A DNA stretch of 64,000 nucleotides from contig CAJXKK010000004.1 in assembly GCA_913055615.1 (NCBI GenBank), positions 78,509 to 142,508 of the forward strand, in the 5' to 3' direction. Made by a program: the position numbers and the translations under genes. The number at the start of each line of letters is the position of its first letter. The first letter of the stretch is position 1. Positions 16,696 to 26,217 of the stretch are shown piece after piece. The notes below the pieces were generated by a model that was given only the letters and a program-made list of their open reading frames with translations, was not told the DNA's origin and ran no database searches. This stretch comes from an uncultured Ectothiorhodospiraceae bacterium (GTDB lineage Bacteria; Pseudomonadota; Gammaproteobacteria; XJ16; Halofilaceae).

Positions 16696-17256
16696 TCAGG
16701 CCGCTTCGCGCCGACGCCACTCGAATTGCTGGAACGGCTTGTCGATCGGCGTATCCGCGATGTGGTTGGTGTAATTGCTCATCACCTTCTGTGATACGCC
16801 GAGCACGACCTCGAGGAGGTTGCGCTTCGTGTAACCGGCATCAAGGAAACGCTGCACGGCGTCTTCGTCCACGTTGCCACGGTCGCGTACCACGGAAAGG
16901 GTAAAGTCGCGCAGGGCTTCCAGCTTCGCGGTCGGCAACGGGGTCTCATTACGCAGCGCCTCGGTGACCTCGTCCGGGACATCGGTCATCTTCGCGATCG
17001 CCGTATGCGCCGGTACGCAGTAGTGGCAGGCGTGCTCGACATTGATCGTCTGCCATACGACCGTTTGCTCGGTCGCGTCGAAACTGGTCTCGGTGAAAAG
17101 CCGGTGCAGCTGCTGGTAGCCTTCAAGCAGCCCGGGCGCCTCCGCCATTACGGCGTGCAGACCCGGGATCATCCCGAGTGCCTGTTCCGAGTTTTCCAGC
17201 AGTGGGCGGCTTCCTTGCGGGGCGGTGTTTTTTTCATGCAGCGTGAATTCGGTCAT
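16696..17256 (-). CDS. Carboxymuconolactone decarboxylase/AhpD-like protein
   Basis: This 186-residue all-helical protein has the AhpD-type redox motif ACHYCVPAH (Cys77, Cys80, His84). AhpD-like proteins work as peroxidase or disulfide-reducing partners. The start at 17256 follows a GGAGGAAT site. The gene is first in a two-gene unit with the FrnE-like gene and diverges from a tetR over a double operator, suggesting induction by an electrophile or oxidant sensed by that TetR. The substrate cannot be read from sequence. Confidence 0.85.
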   Translation of the reverse strand: MTEFTLHEKNTAPQGSRPLLENSEQALGMIPGLHAVMAEAPGLLEGYQQLHRLFTETSFDATEQTVVWQTINVEHACHYCVPAHTAIAKMTDVPDEVTEALRNETPLPTAKLEALRDFTLSVVRDRGNVDEDAVQRFLDAGYTKRNLLEVVLGVSQKVMSNYTNHIADTPIDKPFQQFEWRRREAA

Positions 17257-17366
17257 CCCGATTCCTCCGTCTGATCGTGGCGGTCGCCCGCGCGCTGATT
17301 CGCCAATCGCACGAGGCGGTGTATATCGGCGGTGGTTTGCACCGCGAGGACACACCCTACCTTTTT

Positions 17367-17405
17367 TTGAGTGATCACTCAAGTTATATTTGAGCGGACA
17401 TTCAA
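17367..17405. promoter_or_regulatory. Double palindromic operator in the ahpD-like/tetR divergent promoter
   Basis: TTGAGTGATCACTCAA at 17367-17382 is a perfect 16-bp palindrome. TTGAGCGGACATTCAA at 17390-17405 is an imperfect second copy with the same TTGA...TCAA ends, 23 bp away centre to centre. Together they span the only AT-rich part of the 199-bp divergent region. The TGAGTGATCACTCA core is typical of TetR/AcrR-type operators, so the adjacent TetR is the likely ligand. Confidence 0.8.
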
Positions 17406-17455
17406 TATTGACCGGGCCACGGACGTGGTCCCGCATGGGCCAGCAGGAGTCGAGT

Positions 17456-18049
17456 ATGCCGCGCACCGCCGTCCACAGCCGCGAGGAATCACTCGAGAAG
17501 GCGTTGCACCTGTTCTGGCGCCAGGGTTTCGGCGCGACCTCGCTGAAAGACATCGAGCGCGTCCTTGATATGCGTCCGGGGAGTATCTATGCGACCTTCG
17601 GCAGCAAGGAAGACCTGTTCCGCGAGGCCCTGGATCGCTACGCGGCACGTGCCATCAGCGAACTCGAGCGCGTAATCGCCGCGAACGCATCGCCGCTCGG
17701 AGGTCTCGTGGATTACGTGCGCATGCTGGGGGGGCTGCGCGATCGCGACGAGACCTGTCAGGCCTGCATGCTGGTGAAAAGCCTGCTCGAGCTCGGCGAT
17801 GGCGAGCAGGCGGCCAGCGGGCGCGTGGAGGAACTGCTGAGCGGGATGGAGCGTCGATTCACCGAACGCCTGGCCGAGGCCCAGTCGGAGGGCGAGATCG
17901 CGGCGGATCTCGATCCCGAGCGGCTCGGCCGGCGCCTGCAGGCCGATGTCGTCGGTTTACGCACCTGCGCGCAGCGCAAGGTCGACGACGATGCCGTGCG
18001 CCTGCTCGCCGAGGATATAGCGTGCGATTGGGAGCGGCTGAGGAAGTAG
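17456..18049 (+). CDS. TetR-family transcriptional regulator
   Basis: The 197-residue repressor has an N-terminal TetR helix-turn-helix: SREESLEKALHLFWRQGFGATSLKDIERVLDMRPGSIYATFGSKEDLF. The ligand domain carries ETCQACMLVKSLLELG, with two nearby cysteines of a kind used as electrophile sensors in NemR-like proteins. ATG 17456 follows GGAG by 6 nt; an in-frame ATG at 17435 is less likely. It probably represses itself and the divergent AhpD/FrnE genes through the two operators. Redox sensing is an inference from the Cys pair and the regulated genes. Confidence 0.9.
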   Translation: MPRTAVHSREESLEKALHLFWRQGFGATSLKDIERVLDMRPGSIYATFGSKEDLFREALDRYAARAISELERVIAANASPLGGLVDYVRMLGGLRDRDETCQACMLVKSLLELGDGEQAASGRVEELLSGMERRFTERLAEAQSEGEIAADLDPERLGRRLQADVVGLRTCAQRKVDDDAVRLLAEDIACDWERLRK

Positions 18050-18129
18050 GCTTACAGGCCGCAGATGGCAGGCGCCAGATGGGGCGTCGACCGGGCCGGG
18101 AGGCGCCGCCTCATGGCCGGGTACCCGGG

Positions 18130-19851
18130 CTACTGCTGCAATGCGGTCGGGATGGTCTGGCGGGCGTAGGGCACGACCTCGCTGACCTCGCCGCGTTGGC
18201 GCCGGCGCTTCACGTCGCGCCAGTAGTCGGCGTCAAGGAGGTCGCCGTGGGTCTCCAGAAAGGCCTGACGCAGATGCGGTTCCAGTGACAGGAAACGGAT
18301 GAATTCCTCGGGGAAGATATCGTTCGGCCCGACGAATTGCATCGTACCCGGATCCATCATGTAATCATCGCTCGGTTCCGGGATTTCGCGGAAGTTGCAG
18401 TCGGTGATCAGGGCGACCTCGTCGTAGTCGTAGAATACGACGCGGCCAGTATCCGTCACGCCGAAATTCTTGAGCAGCAGATCGCCGGCGAAGATGTTCG
18501 TCTCGGCGAGATCCTTGATGCACTGACCGTAGTCGCGCACGGCACGGCGCGCCTCGCCCGGTTCGACCTCGCGGATGTAGAGGTTCAGTGGCCGCACCCG
18601 CCGTTCCACGTACACGGATGAGAACACCAGCTGGTCGTCGGCCACGCGGACATTCTGGCCGCACTCCGCGAGCAGGTCATCGAACAGCGCGGCGGACATG
18701 CGCTCGCGCGGTAGCTCCAGGTTGCGGAAGTGCTGGGTATCGATCAGGCGCCCGGCGTGGTCGTGGCGCGACACGAGCCGATATTTGTCGGCGACCGCGC
18801 GGTGATCGGTGACTTTCGGGGCACCGAAGACATCGCGCACGACCTTGAAGACCAGGTTGTACGACGGCAGCGTAAACACGATCATCACCAACCCTACATC
18901 ACCGGCGGCATGTACGAATTCATCGCTCGTCTCGCGCAGATGCTGGCCGAAGACCCGGTAGCGTTCGGTTTTGCCCTGGCGCAGGCGGCCAAGGACCGTG
19001 TACAGCTCATCGATGGGTTTGCCCGGCAGGATCGAGTGCAGGAACTGCACGGCAGCGACGACGGAGGTGGGATCGGCGAAGTAGTATGATCGCGTGTAGC
19101 TGAACACGACGGAGATCTGTTCGGTCTGCATCAGTACGGCGTCGACGCGGACGCCGTCGTCCGCGTTGCGCAATGCCACCACGATCGGCAGCACGCCCTG
19201 GTCGTGGCGCACGCGGCCCACGAGATAGGCCCGTGTGCCCTGGAAGAAGTGCGAATCGATGAATTCGAAGCGGCGTACCTGATCCGGGGTCAGTCCGTGC
19301 AGGGCGAGGTACGCGGTGATCTCGGCCGCCATGAGCCGGGCATCGCCGTCGCGGGCGGCGAAGGGCACGTCGACCTGGAAGTCATCGAGTATCCGCCGGC
19401 AACTCGCCTCGAGATCGTCCCAGCAGGGGTAGCGCTGCATGGCGAGCGACTGCACGCCTTCCTCGGGCGGCGGCTGCGCGAACTCGACGGCGCGATCGAC
19501 ACCGACGGTCCCGAGCAGGCGGCGTGTGATCGAGTTGAAAAAGGTCTTCATGAAGCCGGCGTCCGGGACGCCCTCGACCCGATCGCCGAAATAGCTGCGC
19601 AGCCCCTGCCAGACGTCGCGATCACCGACGTCCTCACCGAGGTGCTCCCGCAGTGCCTCCAGCGTGCGGCTGACCCACGCCTCGTAGAGCTCGACCCGCT
19701 CACTGACGTCACGCAGCTGCCCGGCCCAGTCGCGCTGTTCGAAGCGGCGGCGGGCCCGGTCGGTGATCTGCTGGAATTCGCGGTTGTAGGCCGTGAAGCC
19801 GTCGTGGATCAGGCGGGCCGAATCCGCTGCGGTGTGCTTGTCGATGGTCAT
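18130..19851 (-). CDS. aceK: Isocitrate dehydrogenase kinase/phosphatase
   Basis: AceK reversibly phosphorylates isocitrate dehydrogenase and so sets flux between the TCA cycle and the glyoxylate shunt. The 573 residues equal the family length. Diagnostic segments include GFMKTFFNSITRRLLGTVGVD, the nucleotide-binding VFTLPSYNLVFKVVRDVFGAPK and NIFAGDLLLKNFGVT, then VVFYDYDEVALITDCNFR. I start at ATG 19851; a TTG 15 nt earlier is possible. It is downstream of icd on the same strand, with 284 bp of repeat-bearing spacer. In enterics it instead follows aceBA, which is absent here. Confidence 0.95.
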   Translation of the reverse strand: MTIDKHTAADSARLIHDGFTAYNREFQQITDRARRRFEQRDWAGQLRDVSERVELYEAWVSRTLEALREHLGEDVGDRDVWQGLRSYFGDRVEGVPDAGFMKTFFNSITRRLLGTVGVDRAVEFAQPPPEEGVQSLAMQRYPCWDDLEASCRRILDDFQVDVPFAARDGDARLMAAEITAYLALHGLTPDQVRRFEFIDSHFFQGTRAYLVGRVRHDQGVLPIVVALRNADDGVRVDAVLMQTEQISVVFSYTRSYYFADPTSVVAAVQFLHSILPGKPIDELYTVLGRLRQGKTERYRVFGQHLRETSDEFVHAAGDVGLVMIVFTLPSYNLVFKVVRDVFGAPKVTDHRAVADKYRLVSRHDHAGRLIDTQHFRNLELPRERMSAALFDDLLAECGQNVRVADDQLVFSSVYVERRVRPLNLYIREVEPGEARRAVRDYGQCIKDLAETNIFAGDLLLKNFGVTDTGRVVFYDYDEVALITDCNFREIPEPSDDYMMDPGTMQFVGPNDIFPEEFIRFLSLEPHLRQAFLETHGDLLDADYWRDVKRRRQRGEVSEVVPYARQTIPTALQQ

Positions 19852-19941
19852 GCCGGGCGAGCCCAAAGGTCGTTTAAGGGGTGCGGGAAAAGGGAACGCG
19901 GAAAAAGGATCGCGGCAAAACGGATAACCCCTCAGGGGACG

Positions 19942-19999
19942 TCTGATTATCGGGAGTCCTGTAGGTCGGGCTTATGCAAGCGCCTGATCTGTCGGGCTG
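19942..19999 (+). repeat. Dispersed repeat copy between icd and aceK
   Basis: The block TCTGATTATCGGGAGTCCTG, continuing GTAGGTCGGGCTT and then GCGCCTGATCTGTCGGGCTG, recurs in inverted orientation at 42194-42263 with a slightly longer middle. The flanking AGCCCGACCT at 20013-20022 pairs with AGGTCGGGCT here to make a stem. No coding capacity is evident. Confidence 0.75.
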
Positions 20000-20099
20000 T
20001 AAAAGCCGCTGTAAGCCCGACCTGCATCATTCTTCAATCGGCCGGCCGGTTGTAATCAGAGTTTCCCTGCCGGGCGCTGGCGTGGTGCCGGCGCCTGCA

Positions 20100-20121
20100 G
20101 GCGGTACGTCCATGTACCGCC
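20100..20121 (-). terminator. Hairpin downstream of icd
   Basis: GGCGGTAC (20100-20107) pairs exactly with GTACCGCC (20114-20121) across a 6-nt loop, 14 bp past the icd stop on the minus strand. A stem here could attenuate read-through from icd into aceK, as seen for other ace/icd regions, or stabilise the icd message. There is no T-run. Confidence 0.4.
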
Positions 20122-20135
20122 ATCCGCGGCAGCGG

Positions 20136-21434
<1,299 letters not shown>

Positions 21435-21552
21435 GGTCTCTCCAAACTGCGTACTGGCGCGATAATCCGGCGCATAGTGTTCCACAAACACCGCGCGCGC
21501 GATAGGCGACCGGGTACCGCGGGAGGTGGCGGGACGTTGGGCGATGCTGGCG

Positions 21553-22881
21553 TCAGGCTTCCGCTTTGGCGTTCTTGCGATCCCACTCGGCACCCCCGAG
21601 CGCGTCGAGCGGGATGCGGAGAATGCGCCGCCCCCTCGCATCGGGCTCGGGCAGGCGGCCACCGCGTATGTTGACCTGCAGCGCATGCAGGATCAGTTTG
21701 GGCATCGGCAGCGTCCGGTCGCGGCCGTCCCGAAGATTCACGTAGGAGGCCTCGTCCATCTCTCCGGCGAGATGGGGATTGGATGCCTTTTGCTCGCGAA
21801 CCGAGGATTCCCAACGCGGAGCGCGCCCGTTCGGCATATAGTCGTGACCGACGAACAGGCGCGTGTCGTCGGGCAGTGCAAGGATCGCCTGCATAGAGCG
21901 CCAGAGCTGCGTCGCGCTGCCGCCCGGGAAGTCGGCCCGAGCGGTCCCGAAATCCGGCATGAAGATCGTGTCGTGGACGAAGGCGGCATCGCCGATGACG
22001 TAGGTGATGGACGCGAGCGTGTGTCCAGGCGAGAACATCACGCTGGCTTCCAGGTCTCCGATCCGGAAGCGGTCGCCGTCGGCGAAGAGTCGGTCCCATT
22101 GCGAGCCATCGCCGGCTATCTCGTCGCCGAATCCGTAGAGATCCTTCCACAGTGCCTGGACGTCGACCACATGCTCGCCGATCGCCGTGGGTGCACCGGT
22201 CTGCTCGCGCAGGTAGGCGGCGGCCGAGAAGTGGTCGGCATGCGGATGGGTATCCAGGATCCAGTCGACCTGCAGGCCCTGGTCGCGGATATGCGCCAGG
22301 ATCGCGTCCGCCGAGTGCGTCGCCGTGGCCCCCGATTTCTCATCGTAATCGAGCACCGGATCGATGATGGCGCAGCGACCCGTGGCCGGATCGCTCACCA
22401 CGTACTGGACGCTGAACGTGCTCGCATCGAAGAAGCCATCGACGTTCGGGGCCGCCGCGGGCGCGCGGGGCCGTTCAAGCCACTCGTCGAGGGCGGCGGT
22501 GCCGAAGCCGTGCTCGCGCGCGAGCGCCGTGGCCTCCCCGGAGGTCATCGCACCCGAGCGGATCTGCGTGACCAGCCAGAGCATCAGCGAGCGCTGGCCG
22601 GTCCGACAGTGCGCCAGGACCGGACCAGTCGCGTCGTCGATGGCGCTGGGGAAGGCATCGATCGCGCCCGGGTCGAGTCGATTTCCCGGGGTCGGGATGT
22701 GATGGTAGGTCGCGCCCAGGGCGGCGGCCCGCCGCGCGCAGGCGGCGGCGGTGGGCTGGTCCGGTTTCTCTCCATCCGGGCGGTTGTTGACGATGGTCGT
22801 GTAGCCTGCCGCCACGGCCGCTTCGATGGCCTCCGGTGTCAGCTGCTCCTCGACGCTGAATGTGGGCGTGATTTGTTTCAT
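21553..22881 (-). CDS. DUF442 (phosphatase-like) / metallo-beta-lactamase fusion, Blh-type
   Basis: Residues 1-110 are a DUF442 domain with the Cys-Arg active-site loop HCRTGQRS (Cys92, Arg97). Residues 145-440 are a metallo-beta-lactamase domain with [10 protein letters not shown] (His212, His214, Asp216, His217), [25 protein letters not shown] and [11 protein letters not shown]. The fusion matches bacterial Blh proteins, which act in H2S and persulfide detoxification, often under BigR-type control. The MBL half resembles ETHE1-like persulfide dioxygenases. ATG 22881 follows GGGAG; an upstream in-frame start at 22911 is possible. It lies next to a SulP gene and near sqr remnants, and its MBL half is a close paralogue of the gene at 26218. 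Confidence 0.88.
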   Translation of the reverse strand: MKQITPTFSVEEQLTPEAIEAAVAAGYTTIVNNRPDGEKPDQPTAAACARRAAALGATYHHIPTPGNRLDPGAIDAFPSAIDDATGPVLAHCRTGQRSLMLWLVTQIRSGAMTSGEATALAREHGFGTAALDEWLERPRAPAAAPNVDGFFDASTFSVQYVVSDPATGRCAIIDPVLDYDEKSGATATHSADAILAHIRDQGLQVDWILDTHPHADHFSAAAYLREQTGAPTAIGEHVVDVQALWKDLYGFGDEIAGDGSQWDRLFADGDRFRIGDLEASVMFSPGHTLASITYVIGDAAFVHDTIFMPDFGTARADFPGGSATQLWRSMQAILALPDDTRLFVGHDYMPNGRAPRWESSVREQKASNPHLAGEMDEASYVNLRDGRDRTLPMPKLILHALQVNIRGGRLPEPDARGRRILRIPLDALGGAEWDRKNAKAEA

Positions 22882-22943
22882 GGCGGAAATCTCCCGGTTT
22901 GGCGGACGCATGGTCGGCGTCGATTGATTCCAGTGGCGATTGT

Positions 22944-24674
22944 TTATCCGGCCTCGAGGTGCCGGACCGCGCGCTCCAGCGACAGGTGCACCCGCTCGGC
23001 GAACAATGGTTCCAGCGCCGTCACGCGCGACAGGCGATCGGCGACCGGCCCCTTGACCTCCGTGAGGTGGAGTTCGATGCCGCGCAGTCGCAGCTCCGTG
23101 TCCAGGTTCTCCAGCAGTGACAGGCCGGAACTGTCGACGTAGCTGACCGAGGTCATCGCGAGTACGAGGTATCGCGGGTCGTCCGATTGCTCCAGGGCAT
23201 CCAGCAGGAACCGACGTATGGCGTCCGTGTTGGCGAAGTAGATGTTCTCGTCGACACGCACGATGACGGTGCCGGGATGGCGTTCAACGTCGTGGCGCAG
23301 GATATTGCGATAGTGCTCGGTACCGGGCACGCGCCCGACGACGGCCATGTGCGGGCGGCTCGTGCGCCAGACGTAGATCAGCAGTGAGAGGGTGATTCCG
23401 GCGACCAGCCCGGGTTCGATGCCGAACAGGAGTACGGTCACGAACGTCACCGCCAGGGTGATCCCGTCGCCCCGGTCGAAGCGCATGATCGACACGGCCT
23501 CGCGGAGATTGATCAACTGCGCGACCGCCACGACGATGATCGCGGCGAGCACCGCGCGCGGCAGCGTTTCGAACCAGTCCGTGAACCACACCGCGACGAT
23601 GGCGACGAGTGCCGCCGTGATGATCGCCGCGACCTGAGTCCGGGCGCCGGCCTCGAAATTGACCACCGAACGGGAGAAACCGCCCGCGACGGGCATCGTC
23701 CCGGCCAGCGCGGAGCCCGCGTTGGCCAGACCCAGCGCGACCAGTTCACGCGTCGGGTCGACCCGCTCGCGCCGACGCGCGGCCAGCACCCGCGCCACGG
23801 TCATGCTCTCGACATAGCCGATCAGCGCAATCAGGGCCGCGGACGGTAGCAGCGTGATCCAGCCGGTGGCCTCGAACAGCCCGGCGCCGGGCGTGGGCAT
23901 GCCGCCTGGTATCGTCCCGACCACCGCGACCGGTGGTTCGCCGCTGCCCGCGATCAGCGCCATGACGACGGTGGCGGCGACCACGATCAGCAGTGGTGCG
24001 GTGCGGGTGAGCAGCTGCGCGGTGTCGTGGGTCATGCCCATGGCCTCGAGCCCGCGCCGTGTCGGCGTGCGGGCGAGGAGCAGGGCGAGGATCGCGGCGG
24101 CGGCGGTCGCGGCCGTGGCCGGATCAATGGCACTCGCCCGTGCGATCAGCGCCTCGAGCATGACGGGCGCCGTGCCGCGCGTGATCTCGATCCCCAGCAG
24201 TGCACCGCCCTGACTGATCAGGATGAGGAGCGCCGCCGCGCTGGTGAAACCGGAAAGCACCGGGTGGCTGACGAACGCGATCAGGCGGCCCAGACCGAGC
24301 AGGCCGGCGATGAGCAGCAGCAGACCCACCTCGGCCGAGAGTACGATCGCGCCCTCGATCCACTCCCCCTCGGTTGCGGCATAGCCCGCCAGCGCGTCGG
24401 CCACCATCAGTGCCGCGACGGCGACCGGGCCGACCGCGAGGGTTCGGCTCGTGCCGAACAGGGCATAGACCACGGGTGGAACGATCGCGGCATAAAGCCC
24501 GTACTGGGCCGGAAGCCCGGCGAGCAGTGCGTATGCCATCGCCTGGGGGACGAGGAGAATCGCGGTGATGACGCCCGCAGTGCCGTCCGCGAGCGCCTGC
24601 CGCCGGTCGTAGCCCGATAGCATGTCGAGCAGTCCCGGGCGTAGCGGGTGCGCGCTTTTCGGCGATCTCTTCAT
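22944..24674 (-). CDS. SulP-family anion transporter with STAS domain
   Basis: The 576-residue protein begins GLLDMLSGYDRRQALADGTAGVITAILLVPQAMAYALLAGLPAQYGLYAAIVPP, the SulP signature, and continues with 10-12 membrane segments. A cytoplasmic STAS domain (about residues 450-570; LVLAMTSVSYVDSSGLSLLENLDTEL) follows. SulP proteins move sulfate, bicarbonate or other anions. Beside persulfide enzymes, sulfate or thiosulfate is a likely cargo, but bicarbonate is possible in an organism with DabAB. I start at ATG 24674; the reading extends to 24764 but that part is low-complexity. Confidence 0.9.
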   Translation of the reverse strand: MKRSPKSAHPLRPGLLDMLSGYDRRQALADGTAGVITAILLVPQAMAYALLAGLPAQYGLYAAIVPPVVYALFGTSRTLAVGPVAVAALMVADALAGYAATEGEWIEGAIVLSAEVGLLLLIAGLLGLGRLIAFVSHPVLSGFTSAAALLILISQGGALLGIEITRGTAPVMLEALIARASAIDPATAATAAAAILALLLARTPTRRGLEAMGMTHDTAQLLTRTAPLLIVVAATVVMALIAGSGEPPVAVVGTIPGGMPTPGAGLFEATGWITLLPSAALIALIGYVESMTVARVLAARRRERVDPTRELVALGLANAGSALAGTMPVAGGFSRSVVNFEAGARTQVAAIITAALVAIVAVWFTDWFETLPRAVLAAIIVVAVAQLINLREAVSIMRFDRGDGITLAVTFVTVLLFGIEPGLVAGITLSLLIYVWRTSRPHMAVVGRVPGTEHYRNILRHDVERHPGTVIVRVDENIYFANTDAIRRFLLDALEQSDDPRYLVLAMTSVSYVDSSGLSLLENLDTELRLRGIELHLTEVKGPVADRLSRVTALEPLFAERVHLSLERAVRHLEAG

Positions 24675-24735
24675 CGACCTGTGTATCCCATTCACGTGTG
24701 GCGGACGGTGCGGCGCAGGGGCCGTCACGTCGGAT

Positions 24736-24752
24736 TTTTGTATATTACAAAA
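24736..24752. promoter_or_regulatory. AT-rich palindrome between sulP and the sqr remnant
   Basis: TTTTGTATATTACAAAA has perfect 7-bp arms around TAT and sits in the only AT-rich stretch (24735-24787) between the divergent sulP and sqr/peroxiredoxin units. Its form suits an ArsR/BigR-type sulfur-responsive repressor, but no such regulator gene is in the window. The assignment is a guess from context. Confidence 0.4.
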
Positions 24753-24818
24753 TGATCTAGTCATATAGCAATAAGTTATTTATACTCTGGGCATCGCCAA
24801 CGTCGCGGGAAGAAAGTC

Positions 24819-25318
24819 ATGGGATCTGGACCGAGTGGCCGGACAGGTGAGGTCCTCGTGGTCGGCGCAGGCGCCGGCGCCGGCGGTACGGCAGTGGCTG
24901 GCCGGTTGCTGCGAAAGCGCTCCGAAACCGGGGTCGTGATCGTCGAACCCAACACCGAGCAGCACTACCAGCCCGGCTGGACCCTGGTGGGACATCCGCG
25001 GCGGTCCGCCAGCAGTTTCCGGCAGTGATCGATGGCCTGCTGGCGACGATGGGTGTCGCGTCTGCTGGGCGGGAGTACGACGGCTGCGGCTCCTGTCCCC
25101 TGACCGTCGCCCGCGGTCGCGTGATATTGGCCGAGTTCCGCTATGACGGAGAGGTCGTATCGACGCTGCCGCTCAATCCAACCGTGAGCCGGGCGATCTA
25201 CTGGCAGGTCAAGCGGCGGTTCCTGCCGTGGCTCTACTGGCACGAACCGCTCACGGGGCGGGACTTGCGATTGCCGAGTCCCGAACCGCGCGCGCGACTG
25301 GCGTCGGCCGACGCCTGA
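24819..25318 (+). pseudogene. sqr: Sulfide:quinone oxidoreductase remnant, internally deleted
   Basis: The first part reads VLVVGAGAGAGGTAVAGRLLRKR, the Rossmann FAD motif, followed by VVIVEPNTEQHYQPGWTLVG, typical of the SQR N-terminus. After about 60 codons the frame changes. The sequence resumes with AAVRQQFPAVIDGLLATM, YDGCGSCPLTVARGRVILAEF and RRFLPWLYWHE, the typical SQR C-terminus. Roughly 300 internal codons, including the remaining cofactor and quinone regions, are missing, and the join near 24995 is out of frame. The two ends are still well conserved, so the deletion looks recent. It lies directly upstream of a peroxiredoxin gene. Confidence 0.85.
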
Positions 25319-25387
25319 TTGCGTTTGCCGCACGACATCAGCGGCTTTCTTACTTTCGAGGTGCAAAACCCACTGGAGGCAAGAAGT

Positions 25388-26026
25388 ATGAGTCTGAAAA
25401 TCGGCGATATCGCGCCCGACTTCACGCAGGAATCAACGGCCGGGGAGATCCGCTTTCATGAATGGGCGGGTGATGACTGGGTCGTACTGTTCTCGCACCC
25501 GGCGGATTTCACCCCGGTGTGCACGACGGAGCTCGGTTCTACCGCCAAGCTCCAGGCGGATTTCGACCAGCGCGGGGTCAAACTCGTGGTCGTATCCGTG
25601 GATCCCGTAGAGGATCATCGTACATGGATCAATGACATCAACGAGACCCAGCAAACCAGCGTCACCTTCCCGATCCTCGCCGATGCGGATAACAAGGTCT
25701 CTTCGCTGTATGACATGATTCACCCGAACGAGGATGAGACTTCGACGGTGCGCTCGGTATTCATCATCGACCCGGAGAAGAAGATCCGCGCGATGATCAC
25801 CTACCCGAAGAGTGTGGGACGCAACTTCGATGAAGTGCTGCGCGTGATCGACGCGATGCAGCTCACCGACCGGCGTAGCGTGGTATGCCCGGCCAACTGG
25901 CAGCCGGGGGACGACGTCATCGTCGCCCCGTCCGTCAGTGATCCGGACGTGCTCCAGGAGAAGTTCCCGCGCGGCTATACCGAACTGCGGCCTTACCTGC
26001 GCATGACGCCGGACCCTGAGCACTGA
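25388..26026 (+). CDS. Peroxiredoxin, Prx6-like (1-Cys type)
   Basis: The 212-residue protein reduces peroxides through Cys45 in SHPADFTPVCTTELG. It has the Prx6-branch features SVDPVEDHRTWINDI, FPILADADNKVSSLYDMI, VFIIDPEKKIRAMITYP and the long C-terminal arm VCPANWQPGDDVIVAP. A second Cys occurs in VVCPANW. ATG 25388 follows a CTGGAGG site. Placed 70 bp after the sqr remnant and ahead of an intrinsic terminator, it probably shared a transcript with sqr. Confidence 0.93.
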   Translation: MSLKIGDIAPDFTQESTAGEIRFHEWAGDDWVVLFSHPADFTPVCTTELGSTAKLQADFDQRGVKLVVVSVDPVEDHRTWINDINETQQTSVTFPILADADNKVSSLYDMIHPNEDETSTVRSVFIIDPEKKIRAMITYPKSVGRNFDEVLRVIDAMQLTDRRSVVCPANWQPGDDVIVAPSVSDPDVLQEKFPRGYTELRPYLRMTPDPEH

Positions 26027-26081
26027 ATCGAGAGATCTGCGCTCTCGCGTCGCTGTAAGCGGGATATCCCCCCCGCGGCTT

Positions 26082-26111
26082 GGGCCGGCACGTTCGTGTC
26101 GGCCCCGTTTT
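26082..26111 (+). terminator. Intrinsic terminator after the peroxiredoxin gene
   Basis: GGGCCGGCACG (26082-26092) pairs with CGTGTCGGCCC (26095-26105) with one G-T pair and a 2-nt central loop (functionally TTCG). CGTTTTG follows. It lies 56 bp past the stop. Confidence 0.7.
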
Positions 26112-26217
26112 GAATTACCCGCATGAGTCGCCAGACCGCTGCGTCGGCGAGATTCATGTGGCGGCCGCAGAGCGGCGCCACGTGGAAACCGAAAACCCGT
26201 AAGGAGGTACTGCAGTC

